From Pseudomonadota bacterium (GTDB lineage: Bacteria; Myxococcota_A; Polyangia; Fen-1088), in assembly GCA_017881285.1 (NCBI GenBank), contig JADGRD010000173.1:1-7255 (forward strand): a stretch of 7,255 bases of DNA. The letters run 5' to 3'. How positions within the stretch are numbered: the stretch's first letter is position 1; every line of letters starts with the position of its first letter. The notes below the pieces were generated by a model. The model was not told the origin of the DNA, made no database searches, and was given only the letters and a program-made list of their open reading frames with translations. Shown in pieces: positions 1 to 5,896 of the stretch. The position numbers were made by a program, and so were the translations under genes.

Positions 1-185
1 AGATGCGATCCTGGAAAATGGTCAAAGGGCACGGCGGCATGATGGCGTTTGACATAGGGGCGAGCGTCGCGGACGCGAAGGCGTTCATTGGCAAGCTCAA
101 GGTCATCCACCCAGGCCGTCAGTCTGTGGGAATCGAACCGGTCGAGCGGCTTGTTGACGATCTGGCGCAGGCTCTCGAGGGATAG
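1..185 (+). pseudogene. C-terminal remnant of a Cys/Met metabolism PLP-dependent enzyme, internally deleted
   Basis: The reading frame enters from the left edge and ends at TAG 183-185. Two blocks match the C-terminal region of the Cys/Met metabolism PLP enzymes (cystathionine gamma-synthase, methionine gamma-lyase, O-acetylhomoserine sulfhydrylase). The first is GHGGMMAFDIG followed by AKAFIGKLKVI, which resembles the family's FGGMLSFEL...A..FL..L.L stretch. The second is SVGIEPVERLVDDLAQAL, which resembles the terminal RLSVGIE..EDLI.DL..AL motif. Between them the family normally has about 35-40 residues containing SLGGVESL and HPA.MTH; here only HPGRQ joins the blocks. That segment contributes to the active site, so the product is probably inactive. 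The family assignment is fairly safe; the exact enzyme cannot be told. An assembly error could produce the same picture. Confidence 0.6.
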
Positions 186-230
186 CCGCGGTCATCACGT
201 GTTGTGGTTTCGTTCGACCGCATGGCGCTG

Positions 231-248
231 ATGTGCATACCGGCACAT
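231..248. promoter_or_regulatory. Perfect 6-6-6 inverted repeat, CRP/FNR-like dyad
   Basis: ATGTGC (231-236) and GCACAT (243-248) are perfect inverted arms around a 6-base spacer. The core TGTGC-N6-GCACA has the geometry of CRP/FNR-superfamily sites (TGTGA-N6-TCACA). It lies 12 bases upstream of a TTGACA hexamer and ahead of the metal-uptake genes, where an activator site would be expected. An 18-base dyad can arise by chance, and the controlling protein is unknown. Confidence 0.35.
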
Positions 249-260
249 GGGAATGGGGAC

Positions 261-289
261 TTGACACTCAGCGATTCGTCTCCTAAGTA
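261..289 (+). promoter_or_regulatory. Candidate sigma70-type promoter for the metal-uptake operon
   Basis: A consensus -35 hexamer TTGACA occupies 261-266. Seventeen bases further on, TAAGTA (284-289) sits in the -10 position but matches TATAAT poorly. Transcription would begin near 296, downstream of the in-frame GTG at 204 and ahead of the ATG codons at 324 and 339. The poor -10 suggests a weak or activator-dependent promoter, in keeping with the dyad at 231-248. Confidence 0.35.
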
Positions 290-323
290 CAACTCGATGC
301 CATCGGCGGGCGACGGCAACCGG

Positions 324-725
324 ATGCGACGATCCGGCATGGGTGCCACCAGCTGTCTCTTGCTGGCCGCCCAAATTCTGTCGCTTGGCCACCTGCTGCT
401 GGTGCGCCATGTCACGTGCCCCGAACACGGTGATGTCATCCACTCGGGGCAACCGCGCGAGGCACTGCCCGCGCGGCCCATCGCTGACGGAGTTCTTGCT
501 TCCGGCCAACCCATTGTGGGCGCGGCATCGCGTGCCGCGGGCGACCATCACCACTGCCTCATCTGCACCGTCACGCGGGAACGCTTCGCCCTGTTGCCGT
601 CCGCCAGCACAGGCGCGGAGAGTATCGAGCTTACAGTTGCGCTCGTTCCGTCGTCGGACGCTAGTCCGTTGGCACCGGTGGCGGTGATCGTCCTTTCTCC
701 CAAGAACTCGCCCCCGGCTGGCTGA
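324..725 (+). CDS. Small membrane-anchored His/Cys-rich protein, putative metal binding
   Basis: A protein of 133 residues without a confirmed family. A hydrophobic stretch near the N-terminus (residues 6-28, MGATSCLLLAAQILSLGHLL) looks like a signal peptide or membrane anchor. It is followed directly by RHVTCPEHGDVIH (about 29-40) and, near residue 75, by GDHHHCLIC. These clustered His and Cys residues suggest metal binding on the periplasmic side, fitting its place as first gene before a metal-uptake barrel and transporter. DUF2946 proteins are also small and anchored with a late His/Cys cluster, but I cannot confirm membership. The start is uncertain: the frame opens at GTG 204, but the added 40 residues would precede the candidate transcription start, and ATG 339 is also possible. 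No start has a strong ribosome binding site. The gap to the next gene is 126 bases. Confidence 0.6.
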   Translation: MRRSGMGATSCLLLAAQILSLGHLLLVRHVTCPEHGDVIHSGQPREALPARPIADGVLASGQPIVGAASRAAGDHHHCLICTVTRERFALLPSASTGAESIELTVALVPSSDASPLAPVAVIVLSPKNSPPAG

Positions 726-777
726 CCGTCGAGGCGGCCGCCAGCGCCGCCCACAACACCAGCAGGGAAGATGGGTC

Positions 778-821
778 GCGGGAACGTCCCGGCTTTCCTA
801 ATTTGGGCCTGACGTTCCCGC
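778..821. promoter_or_regulatory. 11-bp perfect inverted repeat in the leader of the outer-membrane protein gene
   Basis: GCGGGAACGTC (778-788) and GACGTTCCCGC (811-821) are perfectly complementary arms separated by 22 bases. The arm centres are about 33 bases apart, roughly three helical turns, so it could be a paired operator for a metalloregulator. As RNA it would form a stem-loop ending 17 bases before the Shine-Dalgarno sequence. A self-complementary decamer, CTCGATCGAG (821-830), follows immediately. No T-run follows, so an intrinsic terminator is unlikely. It does not resemble the AT-rich Zur boxes of Enterobacteria. Function is inferred only from position. Confidence 0.45.
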
Positions 822-851
822 TCGATCGAGAAAGTCACGGAGGACGCGTTC

Positions 852-2270
852 ATGATCCACATTGCTTTGAGCACGGTCTTGCTACTGGCGCAGCCGCCCG
901 AGAGTACGGTCCCGGCGCCAAGCGGAACCGATAATCCGACTCTGCCGATTCTGCCGATTACCCCGATTGCCACCAGCCCGGCGGTCGCACCCGAAACCCA
1001 ACCGGCCCCTTCCCAGGATGACCTCCTTCGGCGCATCGAAGCTCTGGAGAAGGCGGCGGAGGAGCGCGCTCCGCCCCTCGCGACAGCCTCAACCGCGGGG
1101 GCCTTCATTCAGAATCGCTTCAACCCGGATCTCTCACTCATTACCGACTTCGCGTTGGTCGGCACCAGCCTCAACGACAAGTCCGCCCAGACCTTGGCTG
1201 TTCCCGGACTCATCGAGCAATCGGATCGGGGCGGAAAGCTGCGCGGGTTTTCCTTCAACTATCTCGAGCTTGCCTTCAACGCCGCGGTCGATCCCTACTT
1301 CGACTTCTTCAGCGTACTCACGTTCACCCCGAGTGGGTTTGACATCGAGGAGACCTACGTCGACACCCGCCAGCTCCCGTTCGGCTTTCAGCTCCGCATC
1401 GGCAAGTTCCTGTCTGCGTTCGGACGACTCAATGGCATGCACCAGCACGTCTGGGATTTCTACGACCAACCTCTCGTCTACGAGGTTTTCATGGGGGCCG
1501 AGGGCTGGAAGAACCCTGGCGCCAGGGTGTCCTGGACGGCGCCTGTCGATTTCCTCTTGCAGGTCAACTTCGAGGTCTTTCAGGGCGTCAACGACGAATC
1601 GCCGATCTACAACGCCACCTCCTACGACCTGACCGCGGAGAACGGGACGAACCTCTCGTCCAAGGCTCCCTTCGTCCCGGCCCTGTACGTCGGTTCGCTC
1701 AAGACGTCCTTCGATTTCGGAGACAATGTCTTCCTCCTGGGTGCGTCGGTCATGTATGGACACTCGACCCGGACGCGCAGCGAGGGCCTCCCGACCGACA
1801 TGGCCTTCAGCGCTCCCGGCACGATCCTGTACGACGGAGAATTGACCTACAAGTACTTGCTGAGCTCGTACCGGAGCATCACCTGGCAAAACGAATACCT
1901 TGGTCTGCTGTCGTCCGGGGATCTTGCCCTGGCCTCCGACGGACTCGTGCACGCGGCCGACAAGAAACAGGGCGGCTTCTACTCCCAGCTCATCTGGCGA
2001 TTCGACGAACCGGGCCGGTGGAGGGTGGGGGCTCGCTTCGACCTGCTCGACCAGAATTCGTTCACCGTCGATGGCGTGGCGCAGCCGCTCGACAACATGC
2101 TCCAGCGCTACAGCACCATGCTGGAGTTCAGCCCGACCGAGTTTTCCAGATTCCGACTTCAGTATGCCTACGACAGATCTCGCTTCCTGGAAGGGGCGCG
2201 CAAGGATGTCCACGAGCTCTTGCTCGAAGTAAACATTGCCGTCGGGCCTCACGGGGCCCATTCATTCTGA
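852..2270 (+). CDS. Outer-membrane beta-barrel protein of the zinc-regulated outer-membrane receptor/porin type
   Basis: A 472-residue protein with a short N-terminal hydrophobic segment (about 3-13), a Pro/Thr/Ala-rich linker (about 15-55), a short predicted coiled coil (SQDDLLRRIEALEKAAEE, 54-71), then alternating hydrophobic and aromatic strands to the end. The final residues VGPHGAHSF close with Phe, as expected for recognition by the barrel assembly machinery. Proteins of this type are commonly annotated as zinc-regulated TonB-dependent outer-membrane receptors beside zinc ABC transporters. No plug domain is evident and 472 residues is short for a TonB-dependent receptor, so a porin-like channel is as likely. 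A coiled coil before the barrel is common in porins that trimerise or touch the cell wall. GGAGG at 839-843, 8 bases before ATG, fixes the start. Expected role: passage of zinc or a zinc complex to the periplasm for the next gene's product. Confidence 0.8.
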   Translation: MIHIALSTVLLLAQPPESTVPAPSGTDNPTLPILPITPIATSPAVAPETQPAPSQDDLLRRIEALEKAAEERAPPLATASTAGAFIQNRFNPDLSLITDFALVGTSLNDKSAQTLAVPGLIEQSDRGGKLRGFSFNYLELAFNAAVDPYFDFFSVLTFTPSGFDIEETYVDTRQLPFGFQLRIGKFLSAFGRLNGMHQHVWDFYDQPLVYEVFMGAEGWKNPGARVSWTAPVDFLLQVNFEVFQGVNDESPIYNATSYDLTAENGTNLSSKAPFVPALYVGSLKTSFDFGDNVFLLGASVMYGHSTRTRSEGLPTDMAFSAPGTILYDGELTYKYLLSSYRSITWQNEYLGLLSSGDLALASDGLVHAADKKQGGFYSQLIWRFDEPGRWRVGARFDLLDQNSFTVDGVAQPLDNMLQRYSTMLEFSPTEFSRFRLQYAYDRSRFLEGARKDVHELLLEVNIAVGPHGAHSF

Positions 2271-2306
2271 TCACCACCACGCCGCCGTCTGAATAGGAGA
2301 AAGTTC

Positions 2307-3209
2307 ATGAAGCTCATGATGACAAATCTTCTGAGCGCAGCCGCGATCAGTTTCGCCCTCGCCGTTCCCGCGCAAGCGAAGACCAAGATCGTGGTCACCT
2401 ATCCGTATATCGCGTCCCTCGTCGGGGAAATCGCCAAGGACCGAGCCGACGTAAGCACCCTGGCCAAGGGTGACGAGGACCCGCATTTCGTGGTGCCGCG
2501 ACCCTCGTTCATCGGCAAGCTGCGCCAAGCGGACCTTCTCATCATCAATGGCGCCTCGCTGGAGATCGGGTTCGTGCCACCTCTCATCCGGCAGGCCAAC
2601 AACCCGAAGATCATGCCGGGTGGCGAAGGCTTCGTCGATCTGTCCCAGTCCGTCAACCTCATCGAGAAGCCCGACAAGGTGAGTCGATCGGAGGGCGACA
2701 TCCACCCAGAAGGAAACCCGCACTTCATCCTCGACTGGCACAACGTGCCGGCCGTGGCACGGGTCATCGCAGATGCGCTTGGGCGCGCCGACCGTGGCGG
2801 TGCCGGCGCGTACCAGAAGAACCTCGATGCATTCCTGGCCCGCTGGAAAACGCAGTCCGCCGCGTGGGACAAGAAGGCCGAACCGCTCCGAGGCAAAGCG
2901 ATCTTCCAGTACCACCGCCTCTTCAACTACTTCGCCCTGCGGACGGGAATGAAGATCGTAGGCGAGCTGGAGCCGAAGCCCGGCATTCCACCTACCAGCA
3001 GACACCTCGAAGAACTGCTCGTGGCGAATGCGGCGAGCACCGTCTACATGATCATCACGGACCCGTATCACGAGCAGAAGTCTCCGGAAGGCGTGGCGAA
3101 GAAGATGTCGATCCCCTGGGTGGTGCTGCCACAAGACGTTGCCGCGGTTCCGGCCGCGCGGGACATGTTCAGCCTGTACGACACTCTCTTGGCAAGGGTC
3201 CTGCCGTGA
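2307..3209 (+). CDS. Metal ABC transporter substrate-binding protein, TroA/ZnuA-like
   Basis: A 300-residue periplasmic protein, near the family's usual length. Residues 1-24 form a Sec signal peptide ending in AQA with no lipobox Cys, so it should be soluble. Likely metal ligands, by analogy with cluster A-I (TroA/ZnuA) proteins, are His60 in DEDPHF, His139 in GDIHPEGNPHFILD and His203 in YHRLFNYF. The fourth ligand is less clear; Asp278 in VVLPQDV is a candidate. The His-rich loop of some ZnuA proteins is absent, so specificity (Zn or Mn) cannot be read from the protein alone; the neighbouring outer-membrane gene favours zinc. AGGAGA (2295-2300) sits 6 bases before ATG. It lies 36 bases after the barrel gene and its stop overlaps the permease start, indicating one transcript. 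Confidence 0.9.
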   Translation: MKLMMTNLLSAAAISFALAVPAQAKTKIVVTYPYIASLVGEIAKDRADVSTLAKGDEDPHFVVPRPSFIGKLRQADLLIINGASLEIGFVPPLIRQANNPKIMPGGEGFVDLSQSVNLIEKPDKVSRSEGDIHPEGNPHFILDWHNVPAVARVIADALGRADRGGAGAYQKNLDAFLARWKTQSAAWDKKAEPLRGKAIFQYHRLFNYFALRTGMKIVGELEPKPGIPPTSRHLEELLVANAASTVYMIITDPYHEQKSPEGVAKKMSIPWVVLPQDVAAVPAARDMFSLYDTLLARVLP

Positions 3210-3988
3210 TCGACGTCCTCTTCAGCGCCTTCCTTCTCTCCGTCGTGCTCCTCGGCATCCATTCGTACTACGGACTGCACATCATCGAGCGTGGCATCAT
3301 CTTCACCGATCTCGGCATCGGGCAGATGGCAGCTTTTGGCGCGGCGATCGCCATCCTGGCGTTCGATGGCAGATACATGTATCCGGTGTCGCTCGTCTTC
3401 TCGCTCGCGGGCGCTTTTCTCATCGCTCTGTCGACGAAACGAACGCGAAACCACGAGGCGTTCATTGGGCTGCTCTACGCCTTCGGGATGAGTGCGGCTG
3501 TCATCGCCCTCTCCCGGGCGCCCCGCGGCGCGGAGGAGATGCAACATCTGGTCGCCGCCGATATCCTCTTCGTGCCGATGCACGCGGTACTCAAGACCGC
3601 GGTTCTCTATGCGGTCATCGGCACGGTTCTCTGGCTCACGATGGGACGATTGCGCGGCACCTTGAAAGAGCTGGTGTTCTTCGGCACCTTCTCGCTCACC
3701 GTGACAAGTTCCGTGAATCTCGCGGGCGTTCTCGTGGTGTTCGCCATCCTCGTCGCGCCCGCGTTCATCGTGTCGAGCATGAAGGGCTCGTTCCGGGTGA
3801 AGCTGCTGCTCGCGTGGGGACTCGGCACGGTACTCAACCTCATCGCCATCACCGCATCGTACTTCCTCGATCTTCCGACAGGCCACACCGTCGTAGCGCT
3901 CTACGCGCTGAGCGGGATCGTCTTCACTCTCGCCCGAGGGTCAGGGAAGTCTAGCCATGGAGAAAGTGCGACGTTGGCATCGCAATGA
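3206..3988 (+). CDS. Metal ABC transporter permease, ABC-3 (ZnuB/MntB) family
   Basis: A 260-residue polytopic inner-membrane protein with roughly seven or eight hydrophobic segments. Family features include the N-terminal ERGIIFTDLGIGQMAAFGAA stretch (about 28-47), VLVVFAILVAPAF (about 175-187) and DLPTGHTVV near residue 225. It forms the channel through which the metal delivered by the upstream binding protein crosses the membrane. The start is GTG 3206, overlapping the binding protein's TGA in GTGA, with AAGGG 7 bases upstream; this implies translational coupling. The frame is open further upstream to 2864, but that stretch lies inside the binding-protein gene and is soluble and Arg-rich, so it is not coding. 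The C-terminal tail after TLARG is polar. No ATP-binding subunit follows, although this permease class cannot work without one. Confidence 0.9.
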   Translation: MIDVLFSAFLLSVVLLGIHSYYGLHIIERGIIFTDLGIGQMAAFGAAIAILAFDGRYMYPVSLVFSLAGAFLIALSTKRTRNHEAFIGLLYAFGMSAAVIALSRAPRGAEEMQHLVAADILFVPMHAVLKTAVLYAVIGTVLWLTMGRLRGTLKELVFFGTFSLTVTSSVNLAGVLVVFAILVAPAFIVSSMKGSFRVKLLLAWGLGTVLNLIAITASYFLDLPTGHTVVALYALSGIVFTLARGSGKSSHGESATLASQ

Positions 3989-4007
3989 TTTGTGACTGGC
4001 GCGATGT
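3989..4007. other. Convergence point of the two operons
   Basis: The plus-strand permease ends at 3988 and the minus-strand peptide remnant at 4008, or the PLP enzyme at 4171 if the remnant is discounted. I see no GC-rich stem followed by a T-run between 3989 and 4170 on either strand, so how the converging transcripts end is not evident. Confidence 0.4.
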
Positions 4008-4158
4008 TCAGCATTTCCCGGGGCCTTCGTAGGTGCAGCCTGAGGGGCAAGTTTCGCGCACGATGATCCTAGCGAGGCCTGGAAGGTGCCAGCGCGAGCG
4101 AAGTCGATCCCACCAACAACAGCATCACGAGTCCCGTGTTTCCGAATGTCTTGCGCAG
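4008..4158 (-). pseudogene. Remnant of a tiny secreted Cys-containing peptide gene, apparently frameshifted
   Basis: Right after the PLP enzyme's stop, GGAGGAG lies at 4169-4163 on the minus strand. From CTG 4158 the frame reads MRKTFGNTGL, then VMLLLVGSTSLALA: a Sec signal peptide with basic n-region, hydrophobic core and ALA cleavage site. It stops at TAG 4071-4069. In the neighbouring frame directly beyond it the reading continues as IIVRETCPSGCTYEGPGKC and ends at TGA 4010-4008. Ignoring one T at 4071 joins both parts into a 49-residue precursor with a mature part of about 25 residues and three cysteines. Seen: the strong ribosome site, the signal peptide and the two frames. Inferred: a single-base frameshift or sequence error. 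CTG is a rare start and the only other in-frame options, GTG 4128 and ATG 4125, are far from the ribosome site, so this remains tentative. No family is recognised. Confidence 0.35.
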
Positions 4159-4170
4159 GTTTCTCCTCCG

Positions 4171-5184
4171 CTATTTCCGCACGTTTGGGCGCGAGCTGTA
4201 AGTGTTCCAGAATAGCACCGTCTTGTCGGTGAGCTGGTTGTTCCCTGCGTCGGCGACCAGGGCGGCCAGCGCCTTCCCTGTGTAGGTTGTTTCAAGGGGT
4301 AGTCCGTGGGCTGCCGCAAGTTCGACCGCCTCCTGCGCTTCGGTGGTGGGCTTGGCGTAGCCGTCACCAAGGAACTCATCGCGGACGCGAAGTCCCACAC
4401 TTTCTGGCTCAAGCCGGGGAAACCCAGGATCGGATTCGCTTAGCAGTGCCACGGCATCCTGCACGACTCGCCTGGCGAGGGCGAGGCTCGCGATCACCGC
4501 AGGGACGACGCGTACACCGACGACATGAATTGGCAGTCCGAGAGCCGCGAATCCCGTAGCGAGCCCGCTGGCAGTCCCCATAGAGCCGAATGGGACATAG
4601 ACCACGTCTGGTCCGGGCAACTCGCCGCGTTCGATCTGCGCCGCTAGTTCGAGGGCAGCGTTGACGAATCCTATCGTTCCCCTGGGGACCGTCCCGCCGA
4701 AGGGGATGACGAATGGCTCGATTCCATCATCGTGGGCAATCTTGGTCTGTAGCTCGGCGCTGCTCTCGACGGCATCGCGCTGCGAGTCCACGAAGTGCAA
4801 CGTGGCGCCCGCTACGCGATCGGCGAGGAGATTCGCATCCAGATAGGGAGTCGACGGCTGGGGCGTGAGCACGGCGTGAATCTTCAGCCCAAGTTGCTTT
4901 CCGTAGACCGCCGTCGCGCGTACGTGATTGGAACCGCGCGCTCCGAAGGTGATGATTGATCGCCGCTTCTCGGCCAGCGCTTGGCCGAGCAGGAATTCGA
5001 GCTTGCGAACCTTGTTCCCGCCATAGGCTTCACCCGAGAGATCATCCCGCTTGACGAAGAGAGAACGAAGACCGAGCTGCCGGGCCAGTTCCGTCAACGG
5101 CTCGACCGGTGTGGGAAGGGACGCAAGCGATACATGCGCCAGCGCCCGAGTTCCGGGAAATCGGGCGTGCAGAGGCAACGTCAT
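4171..5184 (-). CDS. PLP-dependent enzyme of the ACC deaminase/D-cysteine desulfhydrase family
   Basis: A 337-residue fold-type II PLP enzyme of the usual family length. KRDDLSGEAYGGNKVRKLEF contains the predicted PLP Schiff-base Lys58. GARGSNHVRATA (81-92) is the substrate loop, with Ser85 and His87 in the positions of the family's QSN(H/Q). FGSMGTASGLATG (199-211) is the phosphate-binding loop, with Met replacing a usual Gly. ETTYTGKALAAL (298-309) is the C-terminal YTGKA motif. Members deaminate 1-aminocyclopropane-1-carboxylate or split D-cysteine into pyruvate, ammonia and H2S; others act on unknown amino acids. The substrate cannot be decided here, though a metal-sulfur neighbourhood favours a thiol substrate. 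The frame is open to 5265, but ATG 5184, 4 bases after the ferredoxin stop, gives the family's normal N-terminus. Its ribosome site is weak, which suggests reinitiation after the preceding gene. Confidence 0.85.
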   Translation of the reverse strand: MTLPLHARFPGTRALAHVSLASLPTPVEPLTELARQLGLRSLFVKRDDLSGEAYGGNKVRKLEFLLGQALAEKRRSIITFGARGSNHVRATAVYGKQLGLKIHAVLTPQPSTPYLDANLLADRVAGATLHFVDSQRDAVESSAELQTKIAHDDGIEPFVIPFGGTVPRGTIGFVNAALELAAQIERGELPGPDVVYVPFGSMGTASGLATGFAALGLPIHVVGVRVVPAVIASLALARRVVQDAVALLSESDPGFPRLEPESVGLRVRDEFLGDGYAKPTTEAQEAVELAAAHGLPLETTYTGKALAALVADAGNNQLTDKTVLFWNTYSSRPNVRK

Positions 5185-5188
5185 CGAA

Positions 5189-5449
5189 TCACACGCTTCG
5201 CAGCTCAGCCGGCGCCAGATGGATGGCCTGGTTCGGACAGCACGGAATGCACCGGCCGCAGCCATCGCAGCGCTCGGCGCAAATGGCGATGCGAGCCGGC
5301 TCGCAGGGCACTTCGAAGGTCAGGCAGTACTTTACGCATTTCGCGCAGCAGTAATTCAAGGGCTCCTCGATGGCGTGATGTGGACAGGACGAGACACATA
5401 TTGCGCATGAGGAGCACTTGGTCGCATCGAGGACGACTCGTTGTTTCAA
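5189..5449 (-). CDS. Small cysteine-rich ferredoxin-like protein with two 4Fe-4S motifs
   Basis: An 86-residue protein with 15 cysteines. Cys12-15-18-22 (CSSCAICVSSCP) and Cys61-64-67-71 (CDGCGRCIPCCP) are classical CxxCxxCxxxCP motifs for 4Fe-4S clusters. Between them lies an insert with Cys34, 35, 38, 42 (CCAKCVKYC), 49 and 57, not part of a standard 2[4Fe-4S] ferredoxin. Probable role: electron transfer or cluster carriage in the cytoplasm for the NifX-like neighbour. The start is inferred as TTG 5449, which overlaps the stop of the NifX-like gene in TTGA; no ATG or GTG occurs between there and the first Cys. Upstream codons in this frame, open to 5731, lie inside the NifX-like gene and look non-coding. 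The gene ends 4 bases before the PLP enzyme's ATG. The tight packing points to coupled translation. Confidence 0.85.
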   Translation of the reverse strand: MKQRVVLDATKCSSCAICVSSCPHHAIEEPLNYCCAKCVKYCLTFEVPCEPARIAICAERCDGCGRCIPCCPNQAIHLAPAELRSV

Positions 5450-5838
5450 GGTGCAGAGAAATCCCCCGGATTCTGCCGGTGGCCGTGGCCACCGCACGCC
5501 ATGCCTGGCTGCATCCGCTTGAGGGCGCCAGCCTTGAAGGACTCCACGGTCTGGGTGACGGTGGGGTGCTCCGCGAGGAAGACGCTGATTCCGGCTGCCA
5601 TGAGCTTGTTGAGCGCGCCCATGCCGATGCCACCCACCACGATGCCGTCGAGAATTTCGCCTTGGAGAGAAGCAAGAGGCGTACACATGCCGTGGCTGTG
5701 ATGCTGGTTGCGATTGGCAATGGCGCGGCAATCCCCGCTGTCGGTATCCACGATGAGGAAGGCAGGGGCGGAGCCAAAGTGGGCACAGACTTGGCTGTGG
5801 AGCCCCTGGTCTTCGTTCACTGGGATGCAGATGTGCAT
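5446..5838 (-). CDS. NifX/NifB-type dinitrogenase iron-molybdenum cofactor domain protein
   Basis: A 130-residue single-domain protein of the Nitro_FeMo-Co family (NifX, NafY, the NifB C-terminus and the MTH1175/orange-protein group). It begins MHICIPVNED and shows HFGSAPAFLIVD (20-31), HSHGMCTPL (48-55), the DGIVVGGIGMGALNKL core (64-79) and a C-terminal CGGHGH (115-120). Cys52, Cys115 and the nearby His residues are candidate ligands for a metal-sulfur cofactor. Relatives bind FeMo-co precursors or Mo/Cu-sulfur clusters; many occur in organisms without nitrogenase, and no nif structural gene is present here. AAGGAG (5852-5847), 8 bases before ATG, fixes the start; codons open upstream to 6084 overlap the DUF134 gene and are not coding. 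It lies 58 bases after the DUF134 gene and overlaps the ferredoxin gene. Confidence 0.9.
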   Translation of the reverse strand: MHICIPVNEDQGLHSQVCAHFGSAPAFLIVDTDSGDCRAIANRNQHHSHGMCTPLASLQGEILDGIVVGGIGMGALNKLMAAGISVFLAEHPTVTQTVESFKAGALKRMQPGMACGGHGHRQNPGDFSAP

Positions 5839-5896
5839 GGTCTTTTCTCCTTGCAAGATGGTGCTTCGGCCACGTGGGGCCTGGCCATTCTTCGCG

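Noticed and set aside
204..323. GTG 204 start for the His/Cys protein
   Set aside because: There is no ribosome site, it lies upstream of the candidate promoter's transcription start, and it places 40 unremarkable residues before the signal/anchor segment. Not fully excluded.
797..806. CCTAATTTGG, a perfect CArg-type decamer
   Set aside because: This is a eukaryotic MADS-box motif; its presence in the loop of a bacterial dyad is most likely chance.
941..967. Short tandem repeat encoding ILPITPI in the barrel protein's linker
   Set aside because: Two or three degenerate 9-base units in a Pro-rich linker are ordinary low complexity.
1134..2261. Long open frame (375 codons) antisense to the outer-membrane barrel gene
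   Set aside because: It mirrors the barrel gene in GC-rich DNA, is rich in Arg, Glu and Val with no recognisable domain, and has no supporting ribosome site; the sense frame carries signal, barrel strands and C-terminal Phe.
2864..3205. N-terminal extension of the permease
   Set aside because: The frame is open, but the stretch lies inside the binding-protein gene, is soluble and Arg/Gly-rich, and the GTG at 3206 gives the normal ABC-3 N-terminus.
3068..3886. Open frame of 272 codons antisense to the permease
   Set aside because: Composition is dominated by Arg, Glu, His and Asp, typical of the complement of a hydrophobic membrane protein; no domain is recognisable.
3989..4170. Possible bidirectional terminator between the converging operons
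   Set aside because: I looked for a GC-rich stem followed by T residues on either strand and found only the short palindrome CCCGGG (4017-4022).
5450..5731. N-terminal extension of the ferredoxin-like protein
   Set aside because: These codons overlap the NifX-like gene in another frame and give His/Arg-rich nonsense; the TTG at 5449 fits the junction better.
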